Shown: in pieces, positions 18,796 to 27,124 of the stretch | How the letters are laid out: each line of letters begins with the position of its first letter | Position numbering within the stretch: position 1 is the stretch's first letter | Assembly: GCF_017876165.1 (NCBI RefSeq) | Contig: NZ_JAGINQ010000003.1 | Location: forward strand, 248,001 to 312,000 | Origin: Azospirillum soli | Lineage (GTDB): Bacteria > Pseudomonadota > Alphaproteobacteria > Azospirillales > Azospirillaceae | DNA: 64,000 nucleotides | Direction of reading: 5' to 3' | The notes under the pieces: model-generated | Seen by the model: the letters and a program-made list of their open reading frames with translations, nothing else | What the model was told of the DNA's origin: nothing | Databases searched by the model: none | Position numbers and translations under genes: made by a program

Positions 18796-19650
18796 ATGGA
18801 TGTCGCAAACATCGCCCGGCGGCTGGCCGCCGGTGAGCTTCACTACGCCCTCGGCCGTTTCGAAACGGTCCGTCGCGGCTACAGCGCCATTCGGCGTCTG
18901 GCGCCCAGCCTGCGACGTCCGTCCTGGCCTCCCCCGCCGACCATGATCCTGCCGGCCACCCTGTTCCCCAGCGTGCGGACCAACGACGCCGTCGCCGCGC
19001 TGAAGCGGGATTCGGTGGCCTTCGGCTTCGACCTCCCGCCCTCCCTGGTGCAGGAGATCGTGGACTTCGCGGAAACCACGCCCATCCGCACCCGTGGCAG
19101 CGAGCGGCTGTTCCGCAAGGAGGACGTGCGCAGCGGCCGGTTGTCGGACGGCACGCCGGTGGTGCTGGCCATGGCGCCGGACCCGATGGAGTGCACCGCC
19201 ATCCGCCGCGTCTGCCGCGACCCGGCCATTCTGGACGCGGTCACCGCTTTTCTCGGCTACAAGCCCAGGAAGACCATCCCGCGCCTGTTCTGGAGCTTCG
19301 TCACCGACGTGTCGGACGCCGAGCGGCGGCGCCTCGGCCAGACCATCGACTGGCACTTCGACGTGCACGACTTCCACTTCTGCTCGGCCGCCTTCTACCT
19401 GACCGATGTGAACGAGGGGGCCGGCGCGCACGCGTTGATCCGTGGCTCGCACAGCGGCAAGTCGATCCGGATGCTGCTGGGCTCCGCCAACACGACGGAA
19501 CGGGAAGTCCTCGCCCGCTACGGCCGCGATCGCATGATGGTGATCGAGGGTCCGGCCGGCACCGGCTTCCTGGAGGACACGTCCTGCTACCACAAGGCCA
19601 TCGCGCCGAAGGACCGCGACCGCCTGATGTTCCAGATCTGGTTCAGTTAA
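18796..19650 (+). CDS. Phytanoyl-CoA-dioxygenase-like Fe(II)/2-oxoglutarate oxygenase
   Basis: A 284-residue protein with a double-stranded beta-helix oxygenase core. The iron ligands are visible as H-X-D in DWHFDVHDFHF and the distal histidine in TSCYHKAIAP. The 2-oxoglutarate-binding arginine is expected near DRDRLMFQIWF. The conserved strand SAAFYLTDVNEGAGAHALI and the RGSH motif that follows are typical of the PhyH family. The N-terminal 55 residues are basic and proline-rich and not part of the core. The substrate is unknown. It is divergent from the Crp/Fnr gene, which may regulate it. Confidence 0.8.
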   Translation: MDVANIARRLAAGELHYALGRFETVRRGYSAIRRLAPSLRRPSWPPPPTMILPATLFPSVRTNDAVAALKRDSVAFGFDLPPSLVQEIVDFAETTPIRTRGSERLFRKEDVRSGRLSDGTPVVLAMAPDPMECTAIRRVCRDPAILDAVTAFLGYKPRKTIPRLFWSFVTDVSDAERRRLGQTIDWHFDVHDFHFCSAAFYLTDVNEGAGAHALIRGSHSGKSIRMLLGSANTTEREVLARYGRDRMMVIEGPAGTGFLEDTSCYHKAIAPKDRDRLMFQIWFS

Positions 19651-19656
19651 CTCGGC

Positions 19657-20304
19657 TCAGCCGGCGCGGCCGAGAATCTCCTCGGCCAGCGCCTGCATTT
19701 CGATGGCCGCCTGCGACTTGCGGGCGGCTTCCGTCACGGACAGGCCGGTCAGCAGCGTGCCGGCATAGGCCGTGCGGTTGCCGATCTGCGCCTCCGCAAT
19801 GTCCACGGCGGGCGGGTCGACCAGCTCCCGCACCCTGCCCACCAGCTCGTCGGCGATCTTGGCGCGCGGCGGCACCCGGTTCAACACCAGCAGCAGCCGG
19901 CGCTTCTCCTGGGCGGCGAGGTCCAGCGTCGGCTGCACCGCCCACAGGTCCATCGGGCTCGGCTGCACCGGCGCGATGACGAGGCTGGCGGCGCGCACGG
20001 CGATGCGCGCCTCGGTCTGCGCGTGCGGCGGGCTATCGATCACCACCACCTCATGATCGCGGGCCAGCCGCTCCACCTCGGCCTGGGTGCGCCAGCCGGT
20101 GATCTGGACGTGGGTGAAGCCCGGCTCCCCGCCGGTGGCCTCGCTGCGCACCTCGTGCCAGCGGGTCAGGCTGCCCTGCGGGTCGATGTCCACCGTGGCA
20201 ACCGAGCGGCCAAGCTGCGCCCAAGCGATGGCGAGATGGGCGACCAAAGTGGTCTTGCCGGCCCCGCCCTTCTGCTGCGCCACGGTGAAGACCTTGCCCG
20301 CCAT
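19657..20304 (-). CDS. Orphan ParA-family ATPase
   Basis: A deviant-Walker-A ATPase of about 215 residues. The P-loop KGGAGKTTL, the Walker A' DIDPQGSLTRW and the Walker B VVVIDSPPH are all present. Its short length, with no N-terminal DNA-binding domain, matches small ParA-like proteins that partition plasmids or position large complexes. No parB-like gene or parS-like cluster is next to it, so the cargo is unknown. Three ATGs are possible (20319, 20316, 20304); I use the one just before the conserved AGKVFTVAQQKGG. The gene converges with the dioxygenase gene with six bases between the stops. Confidence 0.9.
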   Translation of the reverse strand: MAGKVFTVAQQKGGAGKTTLVAHLAIAWAQLGRSVATVDIDPQGSLTRWHEVRSEATGGEPGFTHVQITGWRTQAEVERLARDHEVVVIDSPPHAQTEARIAVRAASLVIAPVQPSPMDLWAVQPTLDLAAQEKRRLLLVLNRVPPRAKIADELVGRVRELVDPPAVDIAEAQIGNRTAYAGTLLTGLSVTEAARKSQAAIEMQALAEEILGRAG

Positions 20305-20415
20305 GCCCACACCCATCATCTGGTTGTTATCCGCGCATGCCCGTCATAAACCTGGAGCGTGGCCGGCGCAACCGCGTGGATTGACTTCATCACCGGACCC
20401 GCTACAAAACAGACC

Positions 20416-21387
20416 GTGACCGAAAAACACCCCGACATCGTTCCGACCACCCCGCAGGGCCTTGCCCGCGCGGGTGAAGCCCTGCGCGACGGCGATCTGG
20501 TCGCCTTCCCGACCGAGACCGTCTACGGCCTGGGCGGCGACGCCACCAACGACCGCGCCGTGGCCGCGATCTTCGCCGCCAAGGGCCGTCCGCAGTTCAA
20601 CCCGCTGATCATCCACGTCCCCGACCTGGAGGCCGGACAGGCCGTCGCCGTCTTCGACGACCGCGCGGTGGAGCTGGCCCAGCAGTTCTGGCCCGGCCCG
20701 CTGACCCTGGTTCTGCCGCGCCGCCCGGAGGCCGGCCTGTCGCTGCTGGTCTCCGCCGGTCTCGACAGCGTCGCCGTGCGCGTGCCCAACCACCCGGTCG
20801 GGCAAGCCCTGCTGAAGGCCGCCGGCCGTCCCGTCGCCGCGCCCAGCGCCAACCGCTCCGGCGCCGTCAGCCCGACCACGCCGCACCACGTCATCGAGAG
20901 CCTGGGCGACCGCATCCGCATGGTGGTGGCCGGCGGCAAATGCCCGGTCGGCCTGGAATCCACCGTTCTCGACCTGACCGGCGCTGTTCCCGTCCTGCTC
21001 CGCCCCGGCGCCGTTCTGCGCGAGGAGATCGAGCAGCTGATCGGCCCGATCCAAATCTCCGCCGGGGATCCGACCGCGCCGAAGTCCCCCGGCCAGTTGG
21101 AAAGCCACTACGCCCCCAACGCCGCCGTGCGCCTGAACGCCACCAACGCCGAGGACGACGAAGCCTTCCTGACGTTCGGCCCCGACCGCTTCATGCGCGG
21201 CGGCAAGGCTCGCCTGAACCTCAGCCCGCAGGGCGACCTGAACGAAGCAGCGGCCAACCTGTTCGCCCACCTCCGCCAGCTCGACCAGGAGGGTGCCCGC
21301 GCCATTGCCGTGATGCCGATCCCGGACGAGGGGCTTGGCGTCGCCATCAACGACCGTCTGCGCCGGGCGGCGGCTCCCAGAGGATAA
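20416..21387 (+). CDS. Threonylcarbamoyl-AMP synthase (Sua5)
   Basis: Sua5/TsaC makes threonylcarbamoyl-AMP from threonine, bicarbonate and ATP for the t6A37 modification of ANN-reading tRNAs. The YrdC domain is complete: VAFPTETVYGLGGDAT, KGRPQFNPLIIHV, AAPSANRSGAVSPTTP and GLESTVLDLTG. A C-terminal Sua5 domain (SPGQLESHYAPN) makes this the long form. No ATG is available at the right place; GTG at 20416 (MTEKHPDIVP if initiated) is the best start, giving 323 residues. GTG at 20359 is an alternative. Confidence 0.95.
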   Translation: MTEKHPDIVPTTPQGLARAGEALRDGDLVAFPTETVYGLGGDATNDRAVAAIFAAKGRPQFNPLIIHVPDLEAGQAVAVFDDRAVELAQQFWPGPLTLVLPRRPEAGLSLLVSAGLDSVAVRVPNHPVGQALLKAAGRPVAAPSANRSGAVSPTTPHHVIESLGDRIRMVVAGGKCPVGLESTVLDLTGAVPVLLRPGAVLREEIEQLIGPIQISAGDPTAPKSPGQLESHYAPNAAVRLNATNAEDDEAFLTFGPDRFMRGGKARLNLSPQGDLNEAAANLFAHLRQLDQEGARAIAVMPIPDEGLGVAINDRLRRAAAPRG

Positions 21388-21474
21388 CGCCGCGGGTTGG
21401 GTTTCTCTGGCGCTCGCCCCAACCTGCGGGTATCACCTTTTCCATTTTCGCCCATCAGCCCCGGACGCCCGCCC

Positions 21475-22896
21475 ATGACCGCCGCCGTCTCCATCGTCCT
21501 CGACCAGATCCGCGCCGTCGTCGGCCCGAACGGCATCCTCACCACGCCCGAGGACATGGCCCCCTACCTGTCGGAATGGCGCGGGCGCTTCAAGGGCAAC
21601 AGCCCGGCGGTGGTCCGCCCGGCCAACACCGAGGAGGTCGCAGCGGTCGTCAGGATCTGCGCCGAGGCCGGCATCCCCATCGTCCCGCAGGGCGGCAACA
21701 CCAGCCTCGTCGGCGGCTCCATCCCGTACGAGGAAGGGCGCGAGATCGTGCTCAGCCTGTCGCGGATGAACAAAATCCGCTCCATCGACCCGCTCAACTA
21801 CACCATGACGGCCGAGGCCGGCGTCGTGCTGAAGACCGCGCAGGAGGCCGCCAAGGACAAGGACCGCCTGCTGCCCATGAGCCTGGGCGCGGAGGGCACT
21901 TGCCAGATCGGCGGGCTGATCTCCACCAACGCCGGCGGCATGAACGTGCTGCGCTACGGCAACATGCGCGACCTCGTGCTGGGGCTGGAGGTGGTGCTGG
22001 CCGACGGTCGCGTCTGGAACGGCCTGCGCTCGCTGCGCAAGAACAACACCGGCTACGACCTGAAGCACCTGTTCATCGGGGCCGAAGGCACGTTGGGCAT
22101 CGTCACCGCCGCCGTGCTGAAGCTCTACCCGCGCCCGCGCCAGTCGGAAACCGCCTTCATCGCGGTGCCGAGCCCGGCCGCTGCCATCGAACTGCTCGCC
22201 AAGCTGCGCGAGGCGTCGGGCGACGCGGTCGCCGCGTTTGAGCTGATGTCGCGCCGCTGCCTGGAGTTCGCTCTGAAGCACGTCGCCGGCACCATCGACC
22301 CGCTGTCCGAACCGTCGCCCTGGTACGTCCTGACCGAGCTGACCACCGGCACCCAGTCCGACGCCTTCCGCGAGAACGTCGAGGCGGCGCTGGGCGAGGC
22401 GTTCGAGGCCGAACTCGCCACCGACGCCACGCTGGCCCAGTCGGAAACGCAGGCCAACCAGCTGTGGTTCATCCGCGAGGCCATCGTGGAGGCGCAGAAG
22501 TTCGAGGGCGGCTCCATCAAGAACGACGTGTCCGTCCCCGTCTCCCGCGTCGCCGAGTTCATCGAGCGCGCCGAGGCCGCCGTGACCGCCGCCTGCCCCG
22601 GCATCCGCCCGACCCCGTTCGGCCATGTCGGCGACGGCAACATCCACTTCAACCTGTCCCAGCCGGAGGGCGCCGACACCGCCGCCTATCTCGCCCGCTG
22701 GGACGAGATCTGCCATGTGGTGAACGAGGTCATCGCCGACCTGGACGGCTCCATCTCCGCCGAACACGGCGTCGGCCGCTTCAAGAAGGACGAGATGCCG
22801 TCCATCAAGAGCCCGGTGGAGTTCGACCTGCTGCGCGCCATGAAGGCCACGCTGGACCCCAAGGGCCTGCTGAACCCCGGCAAGATGCTGCCGTAA
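21475..22896 (+). CDS. FAD-linked D-2-hydroxyacid dehydrogenase/oxidase
   Basis: A 473-residue flavoprotein of the vanillyl-alcohol-oxidase fold, close to D-2-hydroxyglutarate and D-lactate dehydrogenases. The N-terminal PCMH FAD domain has VPQGGNTSLVGGS and GTCQIGGLISTNAGG, then GAEGTLGIVTAAVLKLY. The C-terminal cap has the metal/substrate histidine pair in FGHVGDGNIHFN and the tail SAEHGVGRFKK. It would oxidise a D-2-hydroxyacid and pass electrons to ETF or quinone. It is distinct from the glcDEF set at 30.6-34.7 kb. The ATG at 21475 is the start, because homology begins there. Confidence 0.93.
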   Translation: MTAAVSIVLDQIRAVVGPNGILTTPEDMAPYLSEWRGRFKGNSPAVVRPANTEEVAAVVRICAEAGIPIVPQGGNTSLVGGSIPYEEGREIVLSLSRMNKIRSIDPLNYTMTAEAGVVLKTAQEAAKDKDRLLPMSLGAEGTCQIGGLISTNAGGMNVLRYGNMRDLVLGLEVVLADGRVWNGLRSLRKNNTGYDLKHLFIGAEGTLGIVTAAVLKLYPRPRQSETAFIAVPSPAAAIELLAKLREASGDAVAAFELMSRRCLEFALKHVAGTIDPLSEPSPWYVLTELTTGTQSDAFRENVEAALGEAFEAELATDATLAQSETQANQLWFIREAIVEAQKFEGGSIKNDVSVPVSRVAEFIERAEAAVTAACPGIRPTPFGHVGDGNIHFNLSQPEGADTAAYLARWDEICHVVNEVIADLDGSISAEHGVGRFKKDEMPSIKSPVEFDLLRAMKATLDPKGLLNPGKMLP

Positions 22897-23065
22897 GGCC
22901 GCCGGGGACAATAACGGGATCTGCGACGGGGGCCGCGTGCCCCCGCGCACTTGTCACCCCATTCAAAAAAAATTTTGCGCAAATTGACGCGCCCGCGTGC
23001 GTGGGCGATAAGTCACACCCTAAACCCTTATCATTTGAAGGGTTGTTTCAGGACCGGGGACCGGC

Positions 23066-25027
23066 ATGGGCATCGCCTCTCTGCGCATCGCGCATCGTCT
23101 CTTTCTGTTGATCGCGGTCGTCGCGGTCGGGTTGGCCGCCACGGTGGCGATCCAGCTGGGCAACACACGCAGCAACCTCGACGACCTCAGCCGGGCCAAG
23201 CTGAAGAACCTGACCGAAACGGCGGTCGGAATCGCCGGCCACTTCCAAAAGCAGGCCGCGTCCGGCGCCCTGCCGGAGGCCGACGCCAAGCGCGCGGCGA
23301 TGCAGGCCATCGCGTCCATGCGCTACGCCGGGAACGAGTATTTCTGGATCAACGACCTGTCCGGCCTGATGGTGATGCACCCGATCAAGCCGTCCATGGA
23401 CAACACCAACGTCCTCGGCCTGACGGACCCCACCGGAAAGCCGTTCTTTCAGGAATTCCTGAACGTGGTGAAGGCCCAGGGCGCCGGCTGGGTGGACTAC
23501 ATGTGGCCGAAGCCCGGCTCCGAAGCGCCGGTGCGCAAGGTCAGCTACGTGCAGGGCTTCGCCCCCTGGGGTTGGGTCGTCGGGACCGGCGTCTATGTGG
23601 ACGACGTGGACGCGCTGTTCACGCACGAGGCCAAGGTCACCATCGGCTCAGCCGGTGCCGTCGTGCTGCTGATGGGCCTGCTGATCTTCCTGATCGCCCG
23701 CTCCATCGCCCGCCCGGTCGCCGAGGCCGCCGACATCATCGGCCGCATCGCCGAGGGCGACACCGACGTGACCGTCCCGCCCGCCCACGGCAAGGACGAG
23801 CTGTCGCGCATCAACGCAGCACTCGCCAACCTGCGCGACGCCGTGGCCCAGGCCTTCACCCTGCGCCAGATGGTCGAGGACATGCCGATGAGCGTCATGA
23901 TCGCCGACCGTGACGGCAAGATCACCTATCTGAACAAGGCGGTGCGCGAGACGTTCGAACGCGTCTCCGGCGCCCTGCCCGTCCGCCCCGATCAGATTCT
24001 CGGCCAGTCCATCGACACCTTCCACCGCAACCCGGCCGGCCCGCGCGCCCGCATCACCGACCCGGCCAACCTGCCGCACGTGCTGCGTTTCCGCCTCGGC
24101 GAGGAGTGGATCGACCAGCGCGTCAGCGCCATCCGCGACCGCAACGGCAACTACGCCGGCCCGATGGTCACCTGGACCGTCATCACCCGCCAGCAGCGGC
24201 TCGCCGACGCCTTCGAGCGGGAGATCATGGCGCTGGCCGATCAGGTTGCCGGCGCCTCGCACACCGTGCAGGAGGCCGTGTCCCACACCACCCAGGCGAC
24301 CGAGGCGATCAGCCGCGAGGCGACCAGCGCCCAGGCCATCGTCGGCCAGACCGCCGCCAACGCCCAGTCGGTGGCCAGCGCCTCGGGGCAGCTGTCCTCC
24401 TCCATCGCCGACATCGGCCGTCTGGTGGACAACGCCACCCAGGTCAGCCGTCAGGCCCGCGACCGCGCGGAGGAAACCACCCGCACCGTCCGCGATCTGG
24501 TCAGCGCCGCCGACCGCATCGGCGAGATCGTCGGCCTGATCCACGCCATCGCCGGCCAGACCAACCTGCTGGCGCTGAACGCCACCATCGAGGCCGCCCG
24601 CGCGGGCGAGGCCGGCAAGGGCTTCGCCGTGGTGGCGACCGAGGTGAAGAATCTCGCCGCCCAGACCGCCAAGGCGACCGAGGACATCACCACCCAGATC
24701 GGCGCCATGCGCGACGTGACCGACGCCGCCGCCAAGGCCATTGAGGACATTCGCGGCATCATCGAGCAGATCGACGGCATCTCCACCAACGTCGCCGCCG
24801 CCGTGGAGGAGCAGGAGGCCGCCACCGGCGAGATCGCCCGCTCCATCGGCGAGACGGCGGAAGGCGCCCAGGCCATCAGCCAGGACGTGGCCTCGGTCCG
24901 CAACGCCGCCGGGACCACACGCGACCGCATGCAGGGCGTGTCCGAAGCCTCCGCCGGCATGACCCAGGTGTCGGACACCCTGCGCGCCCAGGTGACCCGC
25001 TTCCTGCAGGAGATGCGGGCGGCGTAA
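23066..25027 (+). CDS. Methyl-accepting chemotaxis protein with Cache and PAS domains
   Basis: A 653-residue chemoreceptor. An N-terminal membrane helix ([20 protein letters not shown]) leads into a single Cache domain outside the membrane ([33 protein letters not shown]). A second membrane helix ([17 protein letters not shown]) and HAMP follow. A cytoplasmic PAS domain comes next ([20 protein letters not shown]). The C-terminal signalling domain has the hairpin tip [20 protein letters not shown]. Cache domains of this kind often bind small carboxylates. The PAS domain may add redox or flavin sensing, as in energy-taxis receptors of Azospirillum. No che genes are adjacent. Confidence 0.95.
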   Translation: MGIASLRIAHRLFLLIAVVAVGLAATVAIQLGNTRSNLDDLSRAKLKNLTETAVGIAGHFQKQAASGALPEADAKRAAMQAIASMRYAGNEYFWINDLSGLMVMHPIKPSMDNTNVLGLTDPTGKPFFQEFLNVVKAQGAGWVDYMWPKPGSEAPVRKVSYVQGFAPWGWVVGTGVYVDDVDALFTHEAKVTIGSAGAVVLLMGLLIFLIARSIARPVAEAADIIGRIAEGDTDVTVPPAHGKDELSRINAALANLRDAVAQAFTLRQMVEDMPMSVMIADRDGKITYLNKAVRETFERVSGALPVRPDQILGQSIDTFHRNPAGPRARITDPANLPHVLRFRLGEEWIDQRVSAIRDRNGNYAGPMVTWTVITRQQRLADAFEREIMALADQVAGASHTVQEAVSHTTQATEAISREATSAQAIVGQTAANAQSVASASGQLSSSIADIGRLVDNATQVSRQARDRAEETTRTVRDLVSAADRIGEIVGLIHAIAGQTNLLALNATIEAARAGEAGKGFAVVATEVKNLAAQTAKATEDITTQIGAMRDVTDAAAKAIEDIRGIIEQIDGISTNVAAAVEEQEAATGEIARSIGETAEGAQAISQDVASVRNAAGTTRDRMQGVSEASAGMTQVSDTLRAQVTRFLQEMRAA

Positions 25028-25116
25028 GCCCGCCACATAGCCAGGACACCCCGCACGCAACCATATGCACGGCCCTCTGTTTGAGCCACAGTAGAGGTTG
25101 CGATGTGGGGCACGGA

Positions 25117-25752
25117 ATGCTGTTGGCGATGTCGTCGTGGATGCGCCTGATGCTGGGCGAGGTTGAGACGGCACCGCCGTCCGGCGCCCTCACGCCGGAG
25201 CAGGAGCGCATCCGCCGCGCGCTGACCGACGCCGTCACCGCCCACCCGCTGCACCGGGAACTGGTCCACGTCCACCAGATGGGCGGCTGCCAGTATTTCG
25301 CCTTCGCCGGGGCCCTGGTCCTGGAAGCGCTCGGCTGCGGTCGGGCCGAGGTGGCGCTGGGGCGCGTCGCCTTCCGCACCGGGCGGCGGCGCTGGATCGG
25401 CTACCCGGCGGCGCGCGCCGACCTGCGCATTCCCGATCCGGCCCAGGAGCGGCAGGAGGCCGAAGCCTTCCAGTTCCACGCCTGGATCCGCCTGACCGGC
25501 CCCGACGGCCGGCGCCGATGCGTCGATTTCGATCTGTCCAACGTGTTGCGCGAGGCCCGCCTGAACGCCCCGCTGGAGATCCCGGAGTTCCGCCGGGGCA
25601 CCGCCGCCTTCTGGGGCACCGCCGCCGAGGCCCGCCGCGCCGGCCTGCGGTTCGAGGCTCAGCGCACCATGACCGCCGACGCGCTGATGCCCGGCGACCG
25701 CAAGGTCTTCCAGGCCATCGCTGATGATGCGTGTGCCCGGCTGGGCTGTTGA
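25117..25752 (+). CDS. Unknown protein with possible papain/transglutaminase-like triad
   Basis: I do not recognise a named family. Starting at ATG 25117 (after GGGGCACGGA) the product has 211 residues, no signal peptide and no membrane helix. Conserved-looking features fall in the order expected for a cysteine-protease or transglutaminase fold. There is a cysteine at the start of a helix (MGGCQYFAFAGALVLEALG, Cys58), a histidine on a strand (FQFHAWIRLTG, His121), and an aspartate on the next strand (RCVDFDLSN, Asp137). This resembles the C...HAW...VD pattern of transglutaminase-like proteins. The frame also allows a TTG start at 25081. It follows the chemoreceptor gene by about 90 bases. The catalytic assignment is inference only. 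Confidence 0.6.
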   Translation: MLLAMSSWMRLMLGEVETAPPSGALTPEQERIRRALTDAVTAHPLHRELVHVHQMGGCQYFAFAGALVLEALGCGRAEVALGRVAFRTGRRRWIGYPAARADLRIPDPAQERQEAEAFQFHAWIRLTGPDGRRRCVDFDLSNVLREARLNAPLEIPEFRRGTAAFWGTAAEARRAGLRFEAQRTMTADALMPGDRKVFQAIADDACARLGC

Positions 25753-25795
25753 GGGAAGACCTGGCCAATTCCGACCGGCAACCACCTCCCCTCTT

Positions 25796-25879
25796 CGTCA
25801 TCCCCGCGCAGGCGGGGATCCAGAAGGTTCACGCCCAAGCGCTTGTTCGACCTGGATTCCCGCCTGCGCGGGAATGACG
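25796..25879. repeat. Second copy of the dispersed inverted-repeat element
   Basis: Arms 25796-25823 and 25852-25879 (core CCCGCGCAGGCGGG) are inverted with two mismatches. The outer ends CGTCAT...ATGACG and the half-palindromic arms match the element at 14169-14251. It lies between the unknown gene and the convergent lytic transglycosylase gene. Confidence 0.85.
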
Positions 25880-25948
25880 ATGGAAAGATTGCGGAAAGCG
25901 CGGATCAGCCATTCACACGGCAAAGTCGGAAAAACCGTCCTTAAGGAA

Positions 25949-26950
25949 TTACGGCGCCGGGATCGCGCCGGTGCCCGTGCTGGTGCCCAGCGCCTTGCCC
26001 AGACCCAGTCCAAGCCCGAGGGCCGTCTGGTCGTTCTGTTCCGTGCGCACCGGTTCGTCGCGGACGCGGCGGCGTTCCTCGTCACGCGGGCGGGCCGGCT
26101 TGCCGGTCACGCTGTCCACCTCGTCCGGCGTTTCCAGCGCGTTCAGCGCCAGCACCTGATAGATCGACAGCGGCGTGCCGTTCAGCGCCTTCTGCGGGAT
26201 GGACGGCACCTGGGTGGTGAAGCCGTCCGGCATGTCCTGCTTGCTGACCCGGTCGACCACCGTCTGCGCCGGGGCGAACTCGGCGTAGGGATTCTCCGCG
26301 AACTTGGAGGCGAAGCGGTCGTAGATGTCCTTCAGCGACTTCGGCCGGCCGGTTTCCTTGTCGTAGAAGACCGCCTTGTTGGAGGAAGCCGCGTCCGGGA
26401 ACAGTTCCTTTGCCTGACGGTTCGGGTCGTCGTGCATGGCGTTCAGGAACTTCGACGCACCGCCGGCCCCCAGGAAGTGGGCGAGATACAGCTCGGTCGA
26501 GCCGATGCGGCCCCCGACGTTCTCTTCCAGATACTCCTTGTTGTCGCGGGCGAACTCCGCCGCCATCAGGGCGGAGACGTTGGGATCCTTGCGCAGATTG
26601 AGGATCTCCTGCTTCATTTCCGGGTCGGCGACGTAGGGCCGCCCATCGCCCCGCGTCTTGATCGCCGCCGCGTACTTGCCCAGCCCGTGGTCCGCACCAT
26701 GCTCCTTCACCGTGTTCAGCCACGTGCTGTCGATGAACTGGTAAAGGCCCGTCGCCGAGGAGGAGGAGGACTTTACGTCCGTCCGGAACCCGCTCTCCAC
26801 GGCAGCTTTTTCCATGAGGTAGGAAAAATCGACCCCCGTCTTGGCGCTGGCGTTGCGGACCGCGGCCTCGACGTGGGCCGGTCCGCGCAGGTTTTTGGCC
26901 TGCTGGGCGGCGGTTTCGGCCTGACGGGCAAAGGCGGTGGTGATGGTCAT
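25949..26950 (-). CDS. Lytic transglycosylase domain protein
   Basis: A 333-residue protein with an SLT-type lysozyme-like fold. The catalytic glutamate is in LMEKAAVESGFR (Glu52), followed by the motif SSATGLYQFIDSTW (GLYQF at 68-72). LYLAHFLGAGGASKFL later in the domain is also typical. It has no recognisable N-terminal signal peptide. Such proteins are often exported by type III or flagellar routes, or act as rod- or flagellum-associated cell-wall cutters. The C-terminal third is acidic, arginine-rich and glycine-repeat-rich (ALGLGLGLGKALG). Start ATG at 26950 (MTITTAFARQ); the very long open frame upstream is antisense to the acyl-CoA dehydrogenase gene. Confidence 0.88.
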   Translation of the reverse strand: MTITTAFARQAETAAQQAKNLRGPAHVEAAVRNASAKTGVDFSYLMEKAAVESGFRTDVKSSSSSATGLYQFIDSTWLNTVKEHGADHGLGKYAAAIKTRGDGRPYVADPEMKQEILNLRKDPNVSALMAAEFARDNKEYLEENVGGRIGSTELYLAHFLGAGGASKFLNAMHDDPNRQAKELFPDAASSNKAVFYDKETGRPKSLKDIYDRFASKFAENPYAEFAPAQTVVDRVSKQDMPDGFTTQVPSIPQKALNGTPLSIYQVLALNALETPDEVDSVTGKPARPRDEERRRVRDEPVRTEQNDQTALGLGLGLGKALGTSTGTGAIPAP

Positions 26951-27124
26951 GGGACGGTCCCTCTGGGCGGCACGCCATATCCATTGCAACTGCGATGCCA
27001 ACATCCGCCATGCTGCGGCATCGCCGACACTCGCCTTGCGCCATTCGGTGCGGTATGTTGACGTGCACGTAAACCAAACCCAAACGCCACAACCAACAAC
27101 AGGTCCCGGGAGGCCGCTCCATCC

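Noticed and set aside
22960..23065. A sigma-28 flagellar promoter ahead of the chemoreceptor gene
   Set aside because: A GGCGATAA-like -10 is present, but the nearest CAAATTGA-like -35 is spaced about 16 rather than 11 bases away.
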